Of a DNA stretch of 64,000 bases, positions 25,727 through 33,681 are shown in pieces. Below the pieces are notes generated by a model that ran no database searches, was not told where the DNA came from, and saw only the letters and a list, made by a program, of their open reading frames with translations. The stretch's first letter is position 1, and each line of letters opens with the position of its first letter. The position numbers were made by a program, and so were the translations under genes. The stretch is from an uncultured Lachnospiraceae bacterium. Its GTDB lineage: Bacteria > Bacillota > Clostridia > Lachnospirales > Lachnospiraceae. Location: NCBI GenBank assembly GCA_947630925.1, contig CANRJM010000003.1:121272-185271 (forward strand). The letters run 5' to 3'.

Positions 25727-25936
25727 ATGGACCAACCAACCGCCATAAACCTTGCGGAAGTAATAGCGAAACAGAACCGGATCATCGAGATCCAGGTCGA
25801 GGCGATCGGTGACCTCTTTTCGCTACTTATGCAGCACATAACAGTCGAGGAAGCTGACCAGCTTCCAACCGTTAAGAAGATAAACTTGGCAGCGGAAATG
25901 CGTAGCACAATCGAAGAAATGACAGAGCAAGAATAG
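25727..25936 (+). CDS. Small helical phage protein, 69 aa
   Basis: The 69-residue, mostly helical product (INLAEVIAKQNRIIEIQVEAIGDLFSLLMQ) has no signal or membrane segment. It lies between the variable receptor-binding protein and the lysis module, and a terminator follows directly. The family is not recognised. Where a DGR accessory protein and reverse transcriptase would often be found there is only this gene, and it is too short and of the wrong kind to be either with confidence. Confidence 0.5.
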   Translation: MDQPTAINLAEVIAKQNRIIEIQVEAIGDLFSLLMQHITVEEADQLPTVKKINLAAEMRSTIEEMTEQE

Positions 25937-25968
25937 ACGATCAGGATCACCCTGGTCGTTTTATTTTT
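25937..25968 (+). terminator. Terminator between tail and lysis genes
   Basis: ACGATCAGG at 25937-25945 pairs with CCTGGTCGT at 25951-25959 (one G-U), followed by TTTATTTTT. It starts one base after the stop codon of the preceding gene. Confidence 0.8.
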
Positions 25969-25985
25969 GAGAAAGGAGGCACTTT

Positions 25986-26327
25986 ATGAGCACAGACCTC
26001 AGCATCACCATCACGATCGTCGGCTTGCTGCTATCCGTGGCCACGTTTTACATCGGCAGACAGACAGCCAGCAAAAACGACGGAAAAGCTGCCGGAGCCC
26101 TGGAGACCGATCTCAAGTATGTCAAGGAAAGCGTCGGACGGATAGAGTCCAAGCTAGACAGAGACACGCAGCGTCTCGAGGGGCGGATCGACGAGATCAG
26201 CCGGCAAATGTCGGAGATCTCGAGTGAAGCAAGTCGCGCGCATGAGTCGGCAAAGTCGGCCCACAATCGCATCGACGAGCACCTGACTCGAGAACATGGC
26301 ATTGAAGGACGAGGAGGCCCAGCATGA
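25986..26327 (+). CDS. Membrane-anchored coiled-coil lysis accessory protein (XhlA-like)
   Basis: The 113-residue product has one N-terminal membrane helix (about residues 5-23, ISITITIVGLLLSVATFYI) and a long coiled coil (about residues 40-100). This is the layout of haemolysin XhlA-type and holin-associated proteins. It overlaps the next gene by four bases (ATGA), and AAAGGAGG precedes the start. A role in lysis timing or holin partnership is inferred from context. Confidence 0.6.
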   Translation: MSTDLSITITIVGLLLSVATFYIGRQTASKNDGKAAGALETDLKYVKESVGRIESKLDRDTQRLEGRIDEISRQMSEISSEASRAHESAKSAHNRIDEHLTREHGIEGRGGPA

Positions 26328-26617
26328 AAAAAAGAGAATTTTCAAAGCGGATCCTCACAATGGTAGCGAAGGCAACGGCGGCGATCGTCGTCGCTGCCTT
26401 CGTTCTAATGTGGCGCACCGGGGACACCAGCGCCCTTGCGTACATCGTCCCGGGCATTTTTGCTGAGCTATCAGCAGCGACCGGCTTCTACTTCTGGAAA
26501 GCCAAAGCTGAGAATATGATCAAGCTCGACATCGAGCGCAAGAAGCTCGGACTAGAAACACACAACGGCCCTGAGGATCAGGACCAGACATATCCGGACG
26601 CAGATCCGGAAGAATAG
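26324..26617 (+). CDS. Small two-helix membrane protein, candidate holin
   Basis: The 97-residue protein has a basic N-terminus (MKKREFSKR), two hydrophobic segments (about residues 11-30 and 37-57), and a charged tail ending in acidic residues. That is a class II holin-like topology. It lies between the coiled-coil membrane protein and the endolysin. A later LLH-type holin is also present, so it could be a pinholin, antiholin or spacer protein. Confidence 0.55.
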   Translation: MKKREFSKRILTMVAKATAAIVVAAFVLMWRTGDTSALAYIVPGIFAELSAATGFYFWKAKAENMIKLDIERKKLGLETHNGPEDQDQTYPDADPEE

Positions 26618-26627
26618 GAGGTACATT

Positions 26628-27470
26628 ATGGTAAGAATAGGACACGCAAGTATATCCGAAAAAGGCACAAACAACGGGGCAAAAGGCGACAGCACTAGTC
26701 GCGAAGTGTGCATCCGTGAATTTTATAGCAAGCCATGGGACTTCGTTGCTATACATCCGGACGCAGCCGTCCGTAAAAAACACGCCAAAGCAATCGAGGC
26801 AGCTTGCAAAAACAACAACATCGGATATGGCCAGGCTGATCGCAACACGTTGAACACGCTGGCTAAAGCCAAGGGGTACGATCTCTCGAAGGTTGGAAAG
26901 TGTAATTGTGACTGCAGCAGTCTCCAGAATGTGGCAGCGGTGGCATCAGGATCCGGCGCGACCTACGGAAGCAACGGCTGGACCACGTCGACAATGAAAT
27001 CGACACTCAAGGCACTGGGCTATAAAATCGTAACAGATGCGGCGATGCTTGCAAGCTCGGCATATTGTGTACGCGGTGCCATTTATGTGAAGGCTTCGTC
27101 TCATACGGTAGCCGCTCTGGATAATGGTACAAAGTACGCCGATATGCTCAAAAAAGCCGGTATTTCAACAGCAAAGACGTCGGCGCCGACATCTAACAGC
27201 GGTTCAAAATTGATCACAAAGCTCCAGAGCGCCAAAAAGTTCGACAAGAGCATCGCCAGAAAGTATAAGACCACAACCGGACTCAACCTGAGGTATGGCG
27301 CAAACTCTACAAAATACGCCTCTATGGTAGTAATGCCAGCCGGTACATCGGTACAATGTTACGGATATTATAACGTAACCAATGGCGTCAAGTGGTATTA
27401 TGTCGTCGCAACAGTGAACGGCATAAAGTACACCGGATATTGCAGCAGCAAATATCTCAAGAAAGCATAA
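26628..27470 (+). CDS. Endolysin, NlpC/P60-like with C-terminal SH3b domain
   Basis: The 280-residue enzyme begins HASISEKGTNNGAKGD and has a CNCDCSSL motif with a candidate nucleophile cysteine (about C96) and SSHTVAAL with a candidate histidine (about H159). A Thr/Ser-rich linker near 180-200 leads to an SH3b wall-binding domain (GLNLRYGANSTKYASM, GYCSSKYLKK). It cuts peptidoglycan at lysis; the exact bond is not certain. There is no signal peptide, so export depends on a holin. The start follows AGGAGGTACATT. Confidence 0.82.
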   Translation: MVRIGHASISEKGTNNGAKGDSTSREVCIREFYSKPWDFVAIHPDAAVRKKHAKAIEAACKNNNIGYGQADRNTLNTLAKAKGYDLSKVGKCNCDCSSLQNVAAVASGSGATYGSNGWTTSTMKSTLKALGYKIVTDAAMLASSAYCVRGAIYVKASSHTVAALDNGTKYADMLKKAGISTAKTSAPTSNSGSKLITKLQSAKKFDKSIARKYKTTTGLNLRYGANSTKYASMVVMPAGTSVQCYGYYNVTNGVKWYYVVATVNGIKYTGYCSSKYLKKA

Positions 27471-27485
27471 GGAGGTACCAGGACT

Positions 27486-27998
27486 ATGATGCAGAACATC
27501 GGAAACATATTGATCGGGATCGCGGTCGCGATCACCGTGATCTTCGTGCTCAACTTGTTCAACAAGGCGGCCGAGTATCTCGAGGCCAAAGCTCTGGAAG
27601 CTGGCCGCGAGGATCTCGCTGCTTTGATCGGAATGGCCAACAGCGCCATCACCCAGGCCGTGGCGTATGTCAACCAGACATACGTCGACAGCCTCAAAAC
27701 TGCCGGAAAATTTGACAAAGAAGCCCAAGTCGCAGCCTTCAACAAGGCGGTAACTGCTGCCGAGCAGATGCTCACGACTGACGTCAAAGACGCGATTATT
27801 GAAATTTATGGAGATCTCTCGAAGTATCTGGAGACAAAGATCGAGGAGACATGCAGATACCTCAAAACGGAGTCGAAAAAGCTCGAGGCGGAGAAAGATG
27901 CGGACACTGCAGTAAAAGCCGCCAGCGTGGCCGCTACGGTCGCCACGACAGCGATCAAGCAGCTCAACGCTGAGGCGCAGCCACCCGATCAGGAATAA
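27486..27998 (+). CDS. LLH-type phage holin
   Basis: The 170-residue product has a single N-terminal membrane helix (about residues 5-25) followed by a long amphipathic region with EDLAALIGMANSAITQAVAYVNQTYVD and a further helical tail, the pattern of the LL-H holin superfamily. It would let the endolysin reach the wall. It is the last prophage gene, starts after AAGGAGG, and a strong terminator follows. Confidence 0.75.
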   Translation: MMQNIGNILIGIAVAITVIFVLNLFNKAAEYLEAKALEAGREDLAALIGMANSAITQAVAYVNQTYVDSLKTAGKFDKEAQVAAFNKAVTAAEQMLTTDVKDAIIEIYGDLSKYLETKIEETCRYLKTESKKLEAEKDADTAVKAASVAATVATTAIKQLNAEAQPPDQE

Positions 27999-28046
27999 CG
28001 CGCCAATTTATCCACATTTCCACATAGTAAAAGTGCACAAAAAGAA

Positions 28047-28076
28047 CCCGGGGAGAGATCCCCGGGCCTTTTTTAT
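28047..28076 (+). terminator. Strong terminator at the end of the prophage lysis operon
   Basis: CCCGGGGA at 28047-28054 pairs perfectly with TCCCCGGG at 28059-28066 around a GAGA loop, followed by CCTTTTTTATT. Confidence 0.9.
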
Positions 28077-28168
28077 TGTTTTTTTTCTGCTAAAGTCAAC
28101 CGAAACGCAAAAGCCACAAAGCCGCTATATATAAGCGGTCCGACCGTGTTCGGATAAGACTCATTTAG
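28077..28168. other. Prophage right junction, candidate attR at the ssrA 3' end
   Basis: Between the phage terminator and the tmRNA 3' end lie about 90 A+T-richer bases with no gene. The base-composition change and the abrupt end of phage genes place the junction here or within the last bases of ssrA. The matching left attachment site, which would carry a copied ssrA 3' segment, is outside the window. Confidence 0.5.
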
Positions 28169-28509
28169 TGGAGCTGCGGGGAGTCGAACCCCGGTCCGAA
28201 TCCAAATCCAATGTCCTTCTACTGTCATAGTCAGTGTTTTCAAATTCCCTCCGGACAACGCCCACTGACAGGCTCTGTCCTTTGGTAGCTTCATATATTT
28301 TCTACTGCCTCAAAGCTTTGGCAATAGAGTTTCCCGCAAGTCGATGCCGGTTATCCTAGCGGCGGGGCGCAAGGGCCGACAAGCTGCAACTAGGCAGCTA
28401 AAGCTAAATTATCTTCAGCGTTTAATTTTAAAATCGAACTTTTTACGTGGTGTCCGACCACGGACAGCTTCTCCATCTTCAATCAACCCGTCGAAACCAG
28501 TACAACCCC
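28169..28509 (-). ncRNA. ssrA: tmRNA (ssrA)
   Basis: The 5' end GGGGTTGTACTGGTTTCGAC and the 3' tRNA-like end GGTTCGACTCCCCGCAGCTCC pair as an acceptor stem (GGGGUUG with CAGCUCC). The tag frame at 28419 down to 28390 encodes AEDNLALAA and a TAG stop. tmRNA with SmpB rescues stalled ribosomes and tags the unfinished peptide for proteolysis. After the discriminator A the genome reads CTA rather than CCA, so the CCA end must be added after transcription. The gene abuts the prophage and is separated from smpB by over 9 kb. Confidence 0.95.
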
Positions 28510-28547
28510 TTGTGATATCGTTGACGTTGTAAAAATACTGTTGCTTT

Positions 28548-28576
28548 ATCCTAACACGCCCCCTGCCATCTGTCAA
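28548..28576 (-). promoter_or_regulatory. ssrA promoter
   Basis: Reading on the minus strand, TTGACA (28576-28571) and TAGGAT (28553-28548) are exactly 17 bases apart. The mature tmRNA starts about 39 bases further on, so a short leader must be removed, as known for tmRNA precursors. Confidence 0.85.
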
Positions 28577-28590
28577 CTCCCGGACTGACA

Positions 28591-30402
28591 CTACCGTTTC
28601 TCAATAATCTTCTGCAAATTCTTTACCTCTTTTGCCGCATTTTTCCGTATCAGCGTTCCATAGGAGAAAAGAAAGAAACCATCTGTCTTTTTCGTCTTTC
28701 TGGAATACTCTACCTGCCGTTTTAGAATGGTATTGCTCTTCGCCCAGCCTGGATCAAAAATCGCTTTTGCTTCTTTCCCTGTAATTCCCGCACGGTAACC
28801 CGCAAGTCCGATATAGAGATTTACCGTACTGCTCCTCTTGATCGCCGTCCATTGCTTTACCATCCTTTTATATGGCGCCACCTTCTGTGTGAAGGACCAA
28901 TAAATCTGCGGACAGATATAGTCAATATATTTTTTTGATTTCATCCATGTTTTTACAGGACTATAATATGACGTTGAAGAATAAAGGTTCTTAAGATTTC
29001 CGGCAGGACTGATTCCAAAGATGCAGTTCTGATCTGCTTTCTTAACAGCCGCATAGACCTTCCGTACCATCTTATTGACATTTTCCCTGCGCCAGCCGAC
29101 CAGGGAACGCCATTTCCTGCCTGCCGCTTTACGGCTCTTCCTGTATAATTTATATTCTTTGTAATCAAACTTCTTATTATTCTTTGTTCCCAGGCTCGGG
29201 TAAAAATAGTCATCCATATGAATGCCGTCTATATCATAATCCGCAACCAGTTCATTCACGCCTTTGACCACAAGATTCTGCACTGCAGAAGAAGCCGGGT
29301 TAAAATATAACGCGCCATTTACCATCAGCACATTTCTGCGCTGCGCCGCATCCGCAGACGCTGCCCATCTTCTGGCAATGGAATTTTCCGGCAGGGAAGA
29401 CACTTTTGAAGAATGAATCGTAATCCGATACGGATTCATCCATGCATGAATCGCCAGACCGCGTTGGTGTGCGGCTTCTACGGCATAACCAAACGGATCA
29501 AACCCCGGATCTTTTCCTGCGACACCGGTAGCATATTTTGACCAAGGAAAATAATTTGACGGATACATTGCATCCGCGCAGGGACGAACCTGAAAAATAA
29601 TGGCGTTCATCTTATTTTTCAGACAGGTATCAAATGTCTGGTCAATATATTTTTTCCATTTTGCAAAGCTCTTTGCCTTCTTAGACATTTCCTGATAATA
29701 AAGCCAGACTGCCTTCATCTCCATAATCACGGAAACCTTCACAATCTTTTTGTTGCCTTGTTCATCCTTTGCCAAAATAGAATATACGCCCTTTTTTTTG
29801 GTCTGAAAGCATTTCTTTTTTAAGATGCTTTTTCCATTTTTCCATTGGCTGCTGGAAACAGAATCTACATTGCCTTTCAAATAGACTAATTTTTTCAATG
29901 CATATTTGCTCTTAACGCTTACCCGTATTGTCGCTTTCTGATTCATTACCGAATAGCGCGCTTTTAATATAATCATCTTATCTGTATCTGCCGTCGCTGA
30001 CGTTCCACTGCCATCCGGTGCGGCTGTCACGCCGGCATCTGTCTGCCCATTTCCATCCGGTGCGGCTGTCACGCTGGCATCTGTCTGCCCATTTCCGTCC
30101 GGTGCGGCTGTCACGTTGGCATCTGTCTGCCCATTTCCATCCGGTGCGGCTGTCACGCCGGCATCTGTCTGCCCATTTCCATCCGGTGCGGCTGTTACGC
30201 CGGCATCTGTCTGCCCATTTCCATCCGGTGCGACCGTTACGCCGGCATCCGCTTCTTTCTCCACAGATTCCGGAAGATTTTGCAGTAACGGCAGCCGCTC
30301 CTCACTCGCATCGGCTGAATCCATATATATCATCCGTCCGGCATATGCCAGAATAAGGAGCAGCGCAATATAAACCCCCGCTCTTCGATTCCATTTTTTC
30401 AT
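28591..30402 (-). CDS. GHL10-type membrane-anchored glycoside hydrolase with N-terminal repeats
   Basis: The 603-residue protein has an N-terminal membrane or signal segment (about residues 8-26), a linker with six 14-residue repeats (residues 52-135), an Ig-like segment (about 140-225), and a GHL10/DUF187 domain (MEMKAVWLYYQ, FQVRPCADAMYPS, GLAIHAWMNPYRI, DYDIDGIHMDDYFYP, PQIYWSF, YIGLAGYRAG). GHL10 enzymes are thought to act on glycans or cell-wall sugars; the substrate is not established. It precedes ssrA in the same direction, but ssrA has its own promoter. Confidence 0.85.
   Translation of the reverse strand: MKKWNRRAGVYIALLLILAYAGRMIYMDSADASEERLPLLQNLPESVEKEADAGVTVAPDGNGQTDAGVTAAPDGNGQTDAGVTAAPDGNGQTDANVTAAPDGNGQTDASVTAAPDGNGQTDAGVTAAPDGSGTSATADTDKMIILKARYSVMNQKATIRVSVKSKYALKKLVYLKGNVDSVSSSQWKNGKSILKKKCFQTKKKGVYSILAKDEQGNKKIVKVSVIMEMKAVWLYYQEMSKKAKSFAKWKKYIDQTFDTCLKNKMNAIIFQVRPCADAMYPSNYFPWSKYATGVAGKDPGFDPFGYAVEAAHQRGLAIHAWMNPYRITIHSSKVSSLPENSIARRWAASADAAQRRNVLMVNGALYFNPASSAVQNLVVKGVNELVADYDIDGIHMDDYFYPSLGTKNNKKFDYKEYKLYRKSRKAAGRKWRSLVGWRRENVNKMVRKVYAAVKKADQNCIFGISPAGNLKNLYSSTSYYSPVKTWMKSKKYIDYICPQIYWSFTQKVAPYKRMVKQWTAIKRSSTVNLYIGLAGYRAGITGKEAKAIFDPGWAKSNTILKRQVEYSRKTKKTDGFFLFSYGTLIRKNAAKEVKNLQKIIEKR
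29998..30249 (-). repeat. 42-bp minisatellite, six units, in the GHL10 linker
   Basis: Six in-frame 42-base units encode variants of DAGVTAAPDGNGQT. The units differ at a few bases (DANVT, DASVT and a diverged last unit), so copy number is likely to vary between strains by slippage or recombination without changing frame. Confidence 0.95.
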
Positions 30403-30591
30403 TTTCTCCTCCTACTCTGAATCGTATTGACCTGCAGTATGGACATTCCGCCCGCAGATGAATCACAGGCATTGTAAAACCTTCATTTTTATATCCATTG
30501 TACGCAGTCATCCTGCAAAAAATACTCCTGCCTGCCACATCCCATTATAACACATTTCCAAAAAAGAATATGGCAAAATCAGCACAATATA

Positions 30592-33390
30592 TTACCGAAG
30601 AACCACTAAAGAATCGAGTCCGCCGTTTATATTGTTACATCTTACCAAAATGCGTAACTCCGCCTCTCCGGCGTCTTCCGGTTTGAGAAAAACAGTATAA
30701 CTCATCGCCCATTCGTGACTGCACTCCGCACGTTTTTGTCCATTAATATAAATTTCACATTCTCCCCATATTGCATAAAAGAAGAGAATCGGCAGATGCC
30801 CGTTAATCTGATTGGGAATCCGGGTACGGGTCTGATAGATGACATATTTCCCTTTCTGCCCCTCCAAAATTTTAGGCGAACCATTTTCTTTGTCCACACG
30901 GATGCTCTGCCACGAATTCATATCATAATCCTCTATTTTCATCATGGGATCCGGTCTCTTTTCAAAGAGCTGAGGCGTAATCTTCCAGTCGGTCAGATAC
31001 TGTTCTGACACACTTGGGATCCCCGGTACCTTTGATTCCCTGATAACCGGGATCCGGACCGAAGCAGTAACAGATGTCTTCTCATCCATCTGCGCCTCGA
31101 CAAAAACCTCCATCTCTCTCGTGTCTATATCCGGCATAACGACTGCCATGCATCTTCCGTGAAAAACACTTCTCTGCCCGGCGGTAAAATCTTCATGGCA
31201 GTTTGGATTCCCGTTACAGGTTCCGAGCAGCATTCCATCCTTCAAACGAATCTGCGTCATAAAGTTTGCATCCGGAACTTCCCGTCCATTTTCATCCACT
31301 GCAAGGATAGCGACCGGCATGGCATCCCGCCCATTTCCTTTGATCTGCTTACGCCATGGGAGAATCCGGACTCCCACAGCCTTTCCGGTAGTCGTTTTGC
31401 TGTCTGATGCCGCTTCTCTGCCCTGACAGTAGCCAACCAGCCGTATTGTCCCTGCCTCATATGGCACTTCCCATACTGCCTGTTCGTACCGGTTTATTTT
31501 CTTCCTTCCATAGCTCTTTTGATTCAAAAAAAGCTCTGCCTCTTCACAATTCGTATGGGACATCACACGTATTATCTGTCCTTCCCTGCCCGCATGATTC
31601 CAATGCGGCAGTACATGGCATACCGGTTCCTCTGAAAAAATAGCTTTTGCCAGATAAAATCCATCTTTTGGAAAACCGCAGGTATCCATCATCCCAAAAA
31701 AGGAAGAAACAGACGGCCATGTGTAAGGCGTAGGTTCGCCCAAATAATCAAATCCCGTCCACATAAAACCGCCGGCAACAAACGACCGCTCCATAATTGC
31801 CTTCCATGTCTCGCGAACCGTATTTCCCCAATCACTGGAAGTCTCATCATAGCAGGAGATCTCATGTTTCTCCGAATTGCTCTGATAGCAGCCGCGTACT
31901 GCAAAAGTTGAAGTAGTTTCCGTTGCAACCATTGGAATATCCGGATGCTGCTCATGAAACAAATCATAGATGCCAATCTGGTAATTGACGCCGCAGACAT
32001 CTACTTCTGTCGCCGCATTGTCTGTTGTAAATACGCCGCCGTTCATTGCACCGGTCGTCAGTCTGCCCGGATCCAGCCTGTGGATCAACCGGCACATTCT
32101 CCGCGCCATCCTCTTCCCCTGTCTCGTCCCCTGCAAAGGTTCTTCATTAAAAATAGAATACAGGATCACACTTGGATGATTTCTTGCGCGCTTTACTAAG
32201 ATTGCCAACTGCTTTAATCCCTCTTCTGAGGAATCATAGTTACGGTTTTCAACCATCACAAGCATTCCCAGTTTATCACAGGCATCCAACAAAGCGTCCG
32301 CCGTCATGCCATGCGCGCACCGATAGGCATTACTCCCCATCTCTTTTAATCGTTCTATGCGGTATTCCCACAGGTTATCATTGACGGCAACCCCCAGCCC
32401 TCCAAAATCCTGATGATTACAGGTTCCGAACAATTTGGCCGGACGATGGTTCAGGAAAAATCCCTTGTCCGCATCCATATGAACTGTACGGAAACCACAG
32501 ACTGTCTCAATCTGATCTATGATTTCCTGACCAATCTGCGCTGTCACTGTGGCACGATATCGGTTTGGCGTATCAAGATCCCACAATACCGGATTTTCTA
32601 CTGTAAAAGAGGTGGTAAGATGATGGCTCCCCGGAGCAAGCAAAACCGTTTCCTGCAAAACTTCCCCGTTCCCGCATCCCTTTGCCTTCGATGCAGACGC
32701 ACTTTGTTTCTCTGCCAGGATCGGGGACAATGCTACAGTAACCGTCACCTCTGTTTCCTCTTGCGTACCATTACAAAATTCCATAACCGTATCCACCTTC
32801 CAGACAGAACCATGCTGCTCTTTCGGATGCAAAAAGACGGAATCTTTTTTGATATGTACCGGATTCAGGACATTGAGCCAAACAGAACGGTAAATCCCCG
32901 CTCCCTCATACCACCAGCCTTCCCATTCTTCTGCATTGACAAAAACGGCCAGTACATTTGGCACCTCGCCAAACAATGCCATATCGGTAACATCAGCCTC
33001 AAACGGCGTATAACCGCAATAATTTCTCGCAACAACAGAACCGTTAAAATATACGGTACAATGTGTTGCAACCCCTTCAAAAGAAAGCACGAGCTTACGC
33101 CCTTTATACTCTTCCGGTATCAGGAAATCTTTGCGGTACCATGCAGTCCCTCTCGGCTTATATCCCCAATCCGCCGTATTTTCTTCTGAAAATTCCTGTC
33201 CAATCGACCAGTCGTGCGGCAACTGTACAATCTTCCAGTCCGCCACATCAAAATCCCCCTGCGGTACTCCCTGAGCGGCTCCCGCCTTTGCGCTGTTGTA
33301 AACCGCCCCATGCGCAGTACTTTTTTCCCTGGCAATTGCTCCCAAACGAAATTTCCAGTCTCTGTCTAATGATAATTTTATTCTCTGCAA
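30592..33390 (-). CDS. Beta-galactosidase-like glycoside hydrolase, family GH2
   Basis: The 932-residue product starts MQRIKLSLDRDWKFRLG, a typical GH2 opening, from a TTG preceded by AAGGAGG; ATGs at 33459 and 33483 in the same frame give an unlikely basic extension. The sugar-binding domain has LPHDWSI and GTAWYRKDF. The catalytic barrel has SIFNEEP (acid/base about E416) and ATETTS (nucleophile about E491). The C-terminal part is a long beta region. There is no signal peptide, so it acts inside the cell, probably on galactosides released by the divergent secreted GH30-like enzyme. Confidence 0.9.
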   Translation of the reverse strand: MQRIKLSLDRDWKFRLGAIAREKSTAHGAVYNSAKAGAAQGVPQGDFDVADWKIVQLPHDWSIGQEFSEENTADWGYKPRGTAWYRKDFLIPEEYKGRKLVLSFEGVATHCTVYFNGSVVARNYCGYTPFEADVTDMALFGEVPNVLAVFVNAEEWEGWWYEGAGIYRSVWLNVLNPVHIKKDSVFLHPKEQHGSVWKVDTVMEFCNGTQEETEVTVTVALSPILAEKQSASASKAKGCGNGEVLQETVLLAPGSHHLTTSFTVENPVLWDLDTPNRYRATVTAQIGQEIIDQIETVCGFRTVHMDADKGFFLNHRPAKLFGTCNHQDFGGLGVAVNDNLWEYRIERLKEMGSNAYRCAHGMTADALLDACDKLGMLVMVENRNYDSSEEGLKQLAILVKRARNHPSVILYSIFNEEPLQGTRQGKRMARRMCRLIHRLDPGRLTTGAMNGGVFTTDNAATEVDVCGVNYQIGIYDLFHEQHPDIPMVATETTSTFAVRGCYQSNSEKHEISCYDETSSDWGNTVRETWKAIMERSFVAGGFMWTGFDYLGEPTPYTWPSVSSFFGMMDTCGFPKDGFYLAKAIFSEEPVCHVLPHWNHAGREGQIIRVMSHTNCEEAELFLNQKSYGRKKINRYEQAVWEVPYEAGTIRLVGYCQGREAASDSKTTTGKAVGVRILPWRKQIKGNGRDAMPVAILAVDENGREVPDANFMTQIRLKDGMLLGTCNGNPNCHEDFTAGQRSVFHGRCMAVVMPDIDTREMEVFVEAQMDEKTSVTASVRIPVIRESKVPGIPSVSEQYLTDWKITPQLFEKRPDPMMKIEDYDMNSWQSIRVDKENGSPKILEGQKGKYVIYQTRTRIPNQINGHLPILFFYAIWGECEIYINGQKRAECSHEWAMSYTVFLKPEDAGEAELRILVRCNNINGGLDSLVVLR

Positions 33391-33681
33391 AATCTTACGC
33401 CTCCTTCTCCTGGTTCCAATCTCTCTTTTCATACAATAGAGCATTGTAAGGAATTTCATCCGCACCTTGCCCTTTGTGAACATTCCTTCTCAAAATAATG
33501 GTTTCTTTCACACTATATGGAATGCAGAAAAAAGTCAATCCGTTTTTACCCGTTTTTTTCTTTTTATGTTCATTTTGTTTCATTGCGTTCACTTCCTTCC
33601 TTTTTCTTTTCTATCAAATAAGCTACTCTTAATATAAGAAAATACCGCACGCAATCTGTGTGCAGAAATGAGGTGTAATAT

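Larger units (their letters stand above)
1..28168 (+). mobile_element. Prophage, late two thirds (lambda-type head, P2-type contractile tail), right end at ssrA
   Basis: About 40 closely packed plus-strand genes encode packaging, head, contractile tail, host-recognition and lysis functions. Base composition is richer in G+C than the DNA right of 28.2 kb, and the change coincides with the last phage gene and a strong terminator. The right end abuts the 3' end of the minus-strand tmRNA gene, a common phage attachment site. No integrase, repressor or replication genes are seen, so the left part lies outside the window. All structural and lysis genes appear intact, so the element could be inducible; that is inference. 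Confidence 0.93.

Noticed and set aside
28073..28294. Minus-strand open frame of 73 codons over the ssrA 3' part
   Set aside because: It lies wholly in the tmRNA gene and phage junction, has no ribosome site, and is explained by the RNA.
29998..30249. Regular repeats resembling a CRISPR array
   Set aside because: Units are contiguous 42-base repeats with no spacers, all in one coding frame, and no cas genes are present.
30018..30373. Plus-strand frames with repeated HLSAHFHPVR or FPSGA peptides
   Set aside because: They are antisense shadows of the 42-bp minisatellite in the GHL10 gene.
32413..33189. Plus-strand frame of 258 codons opposite the GH2 gene
   Set aside because: It is antisense to a clear GH2 enzyme and has no family pattern or ribosome site.
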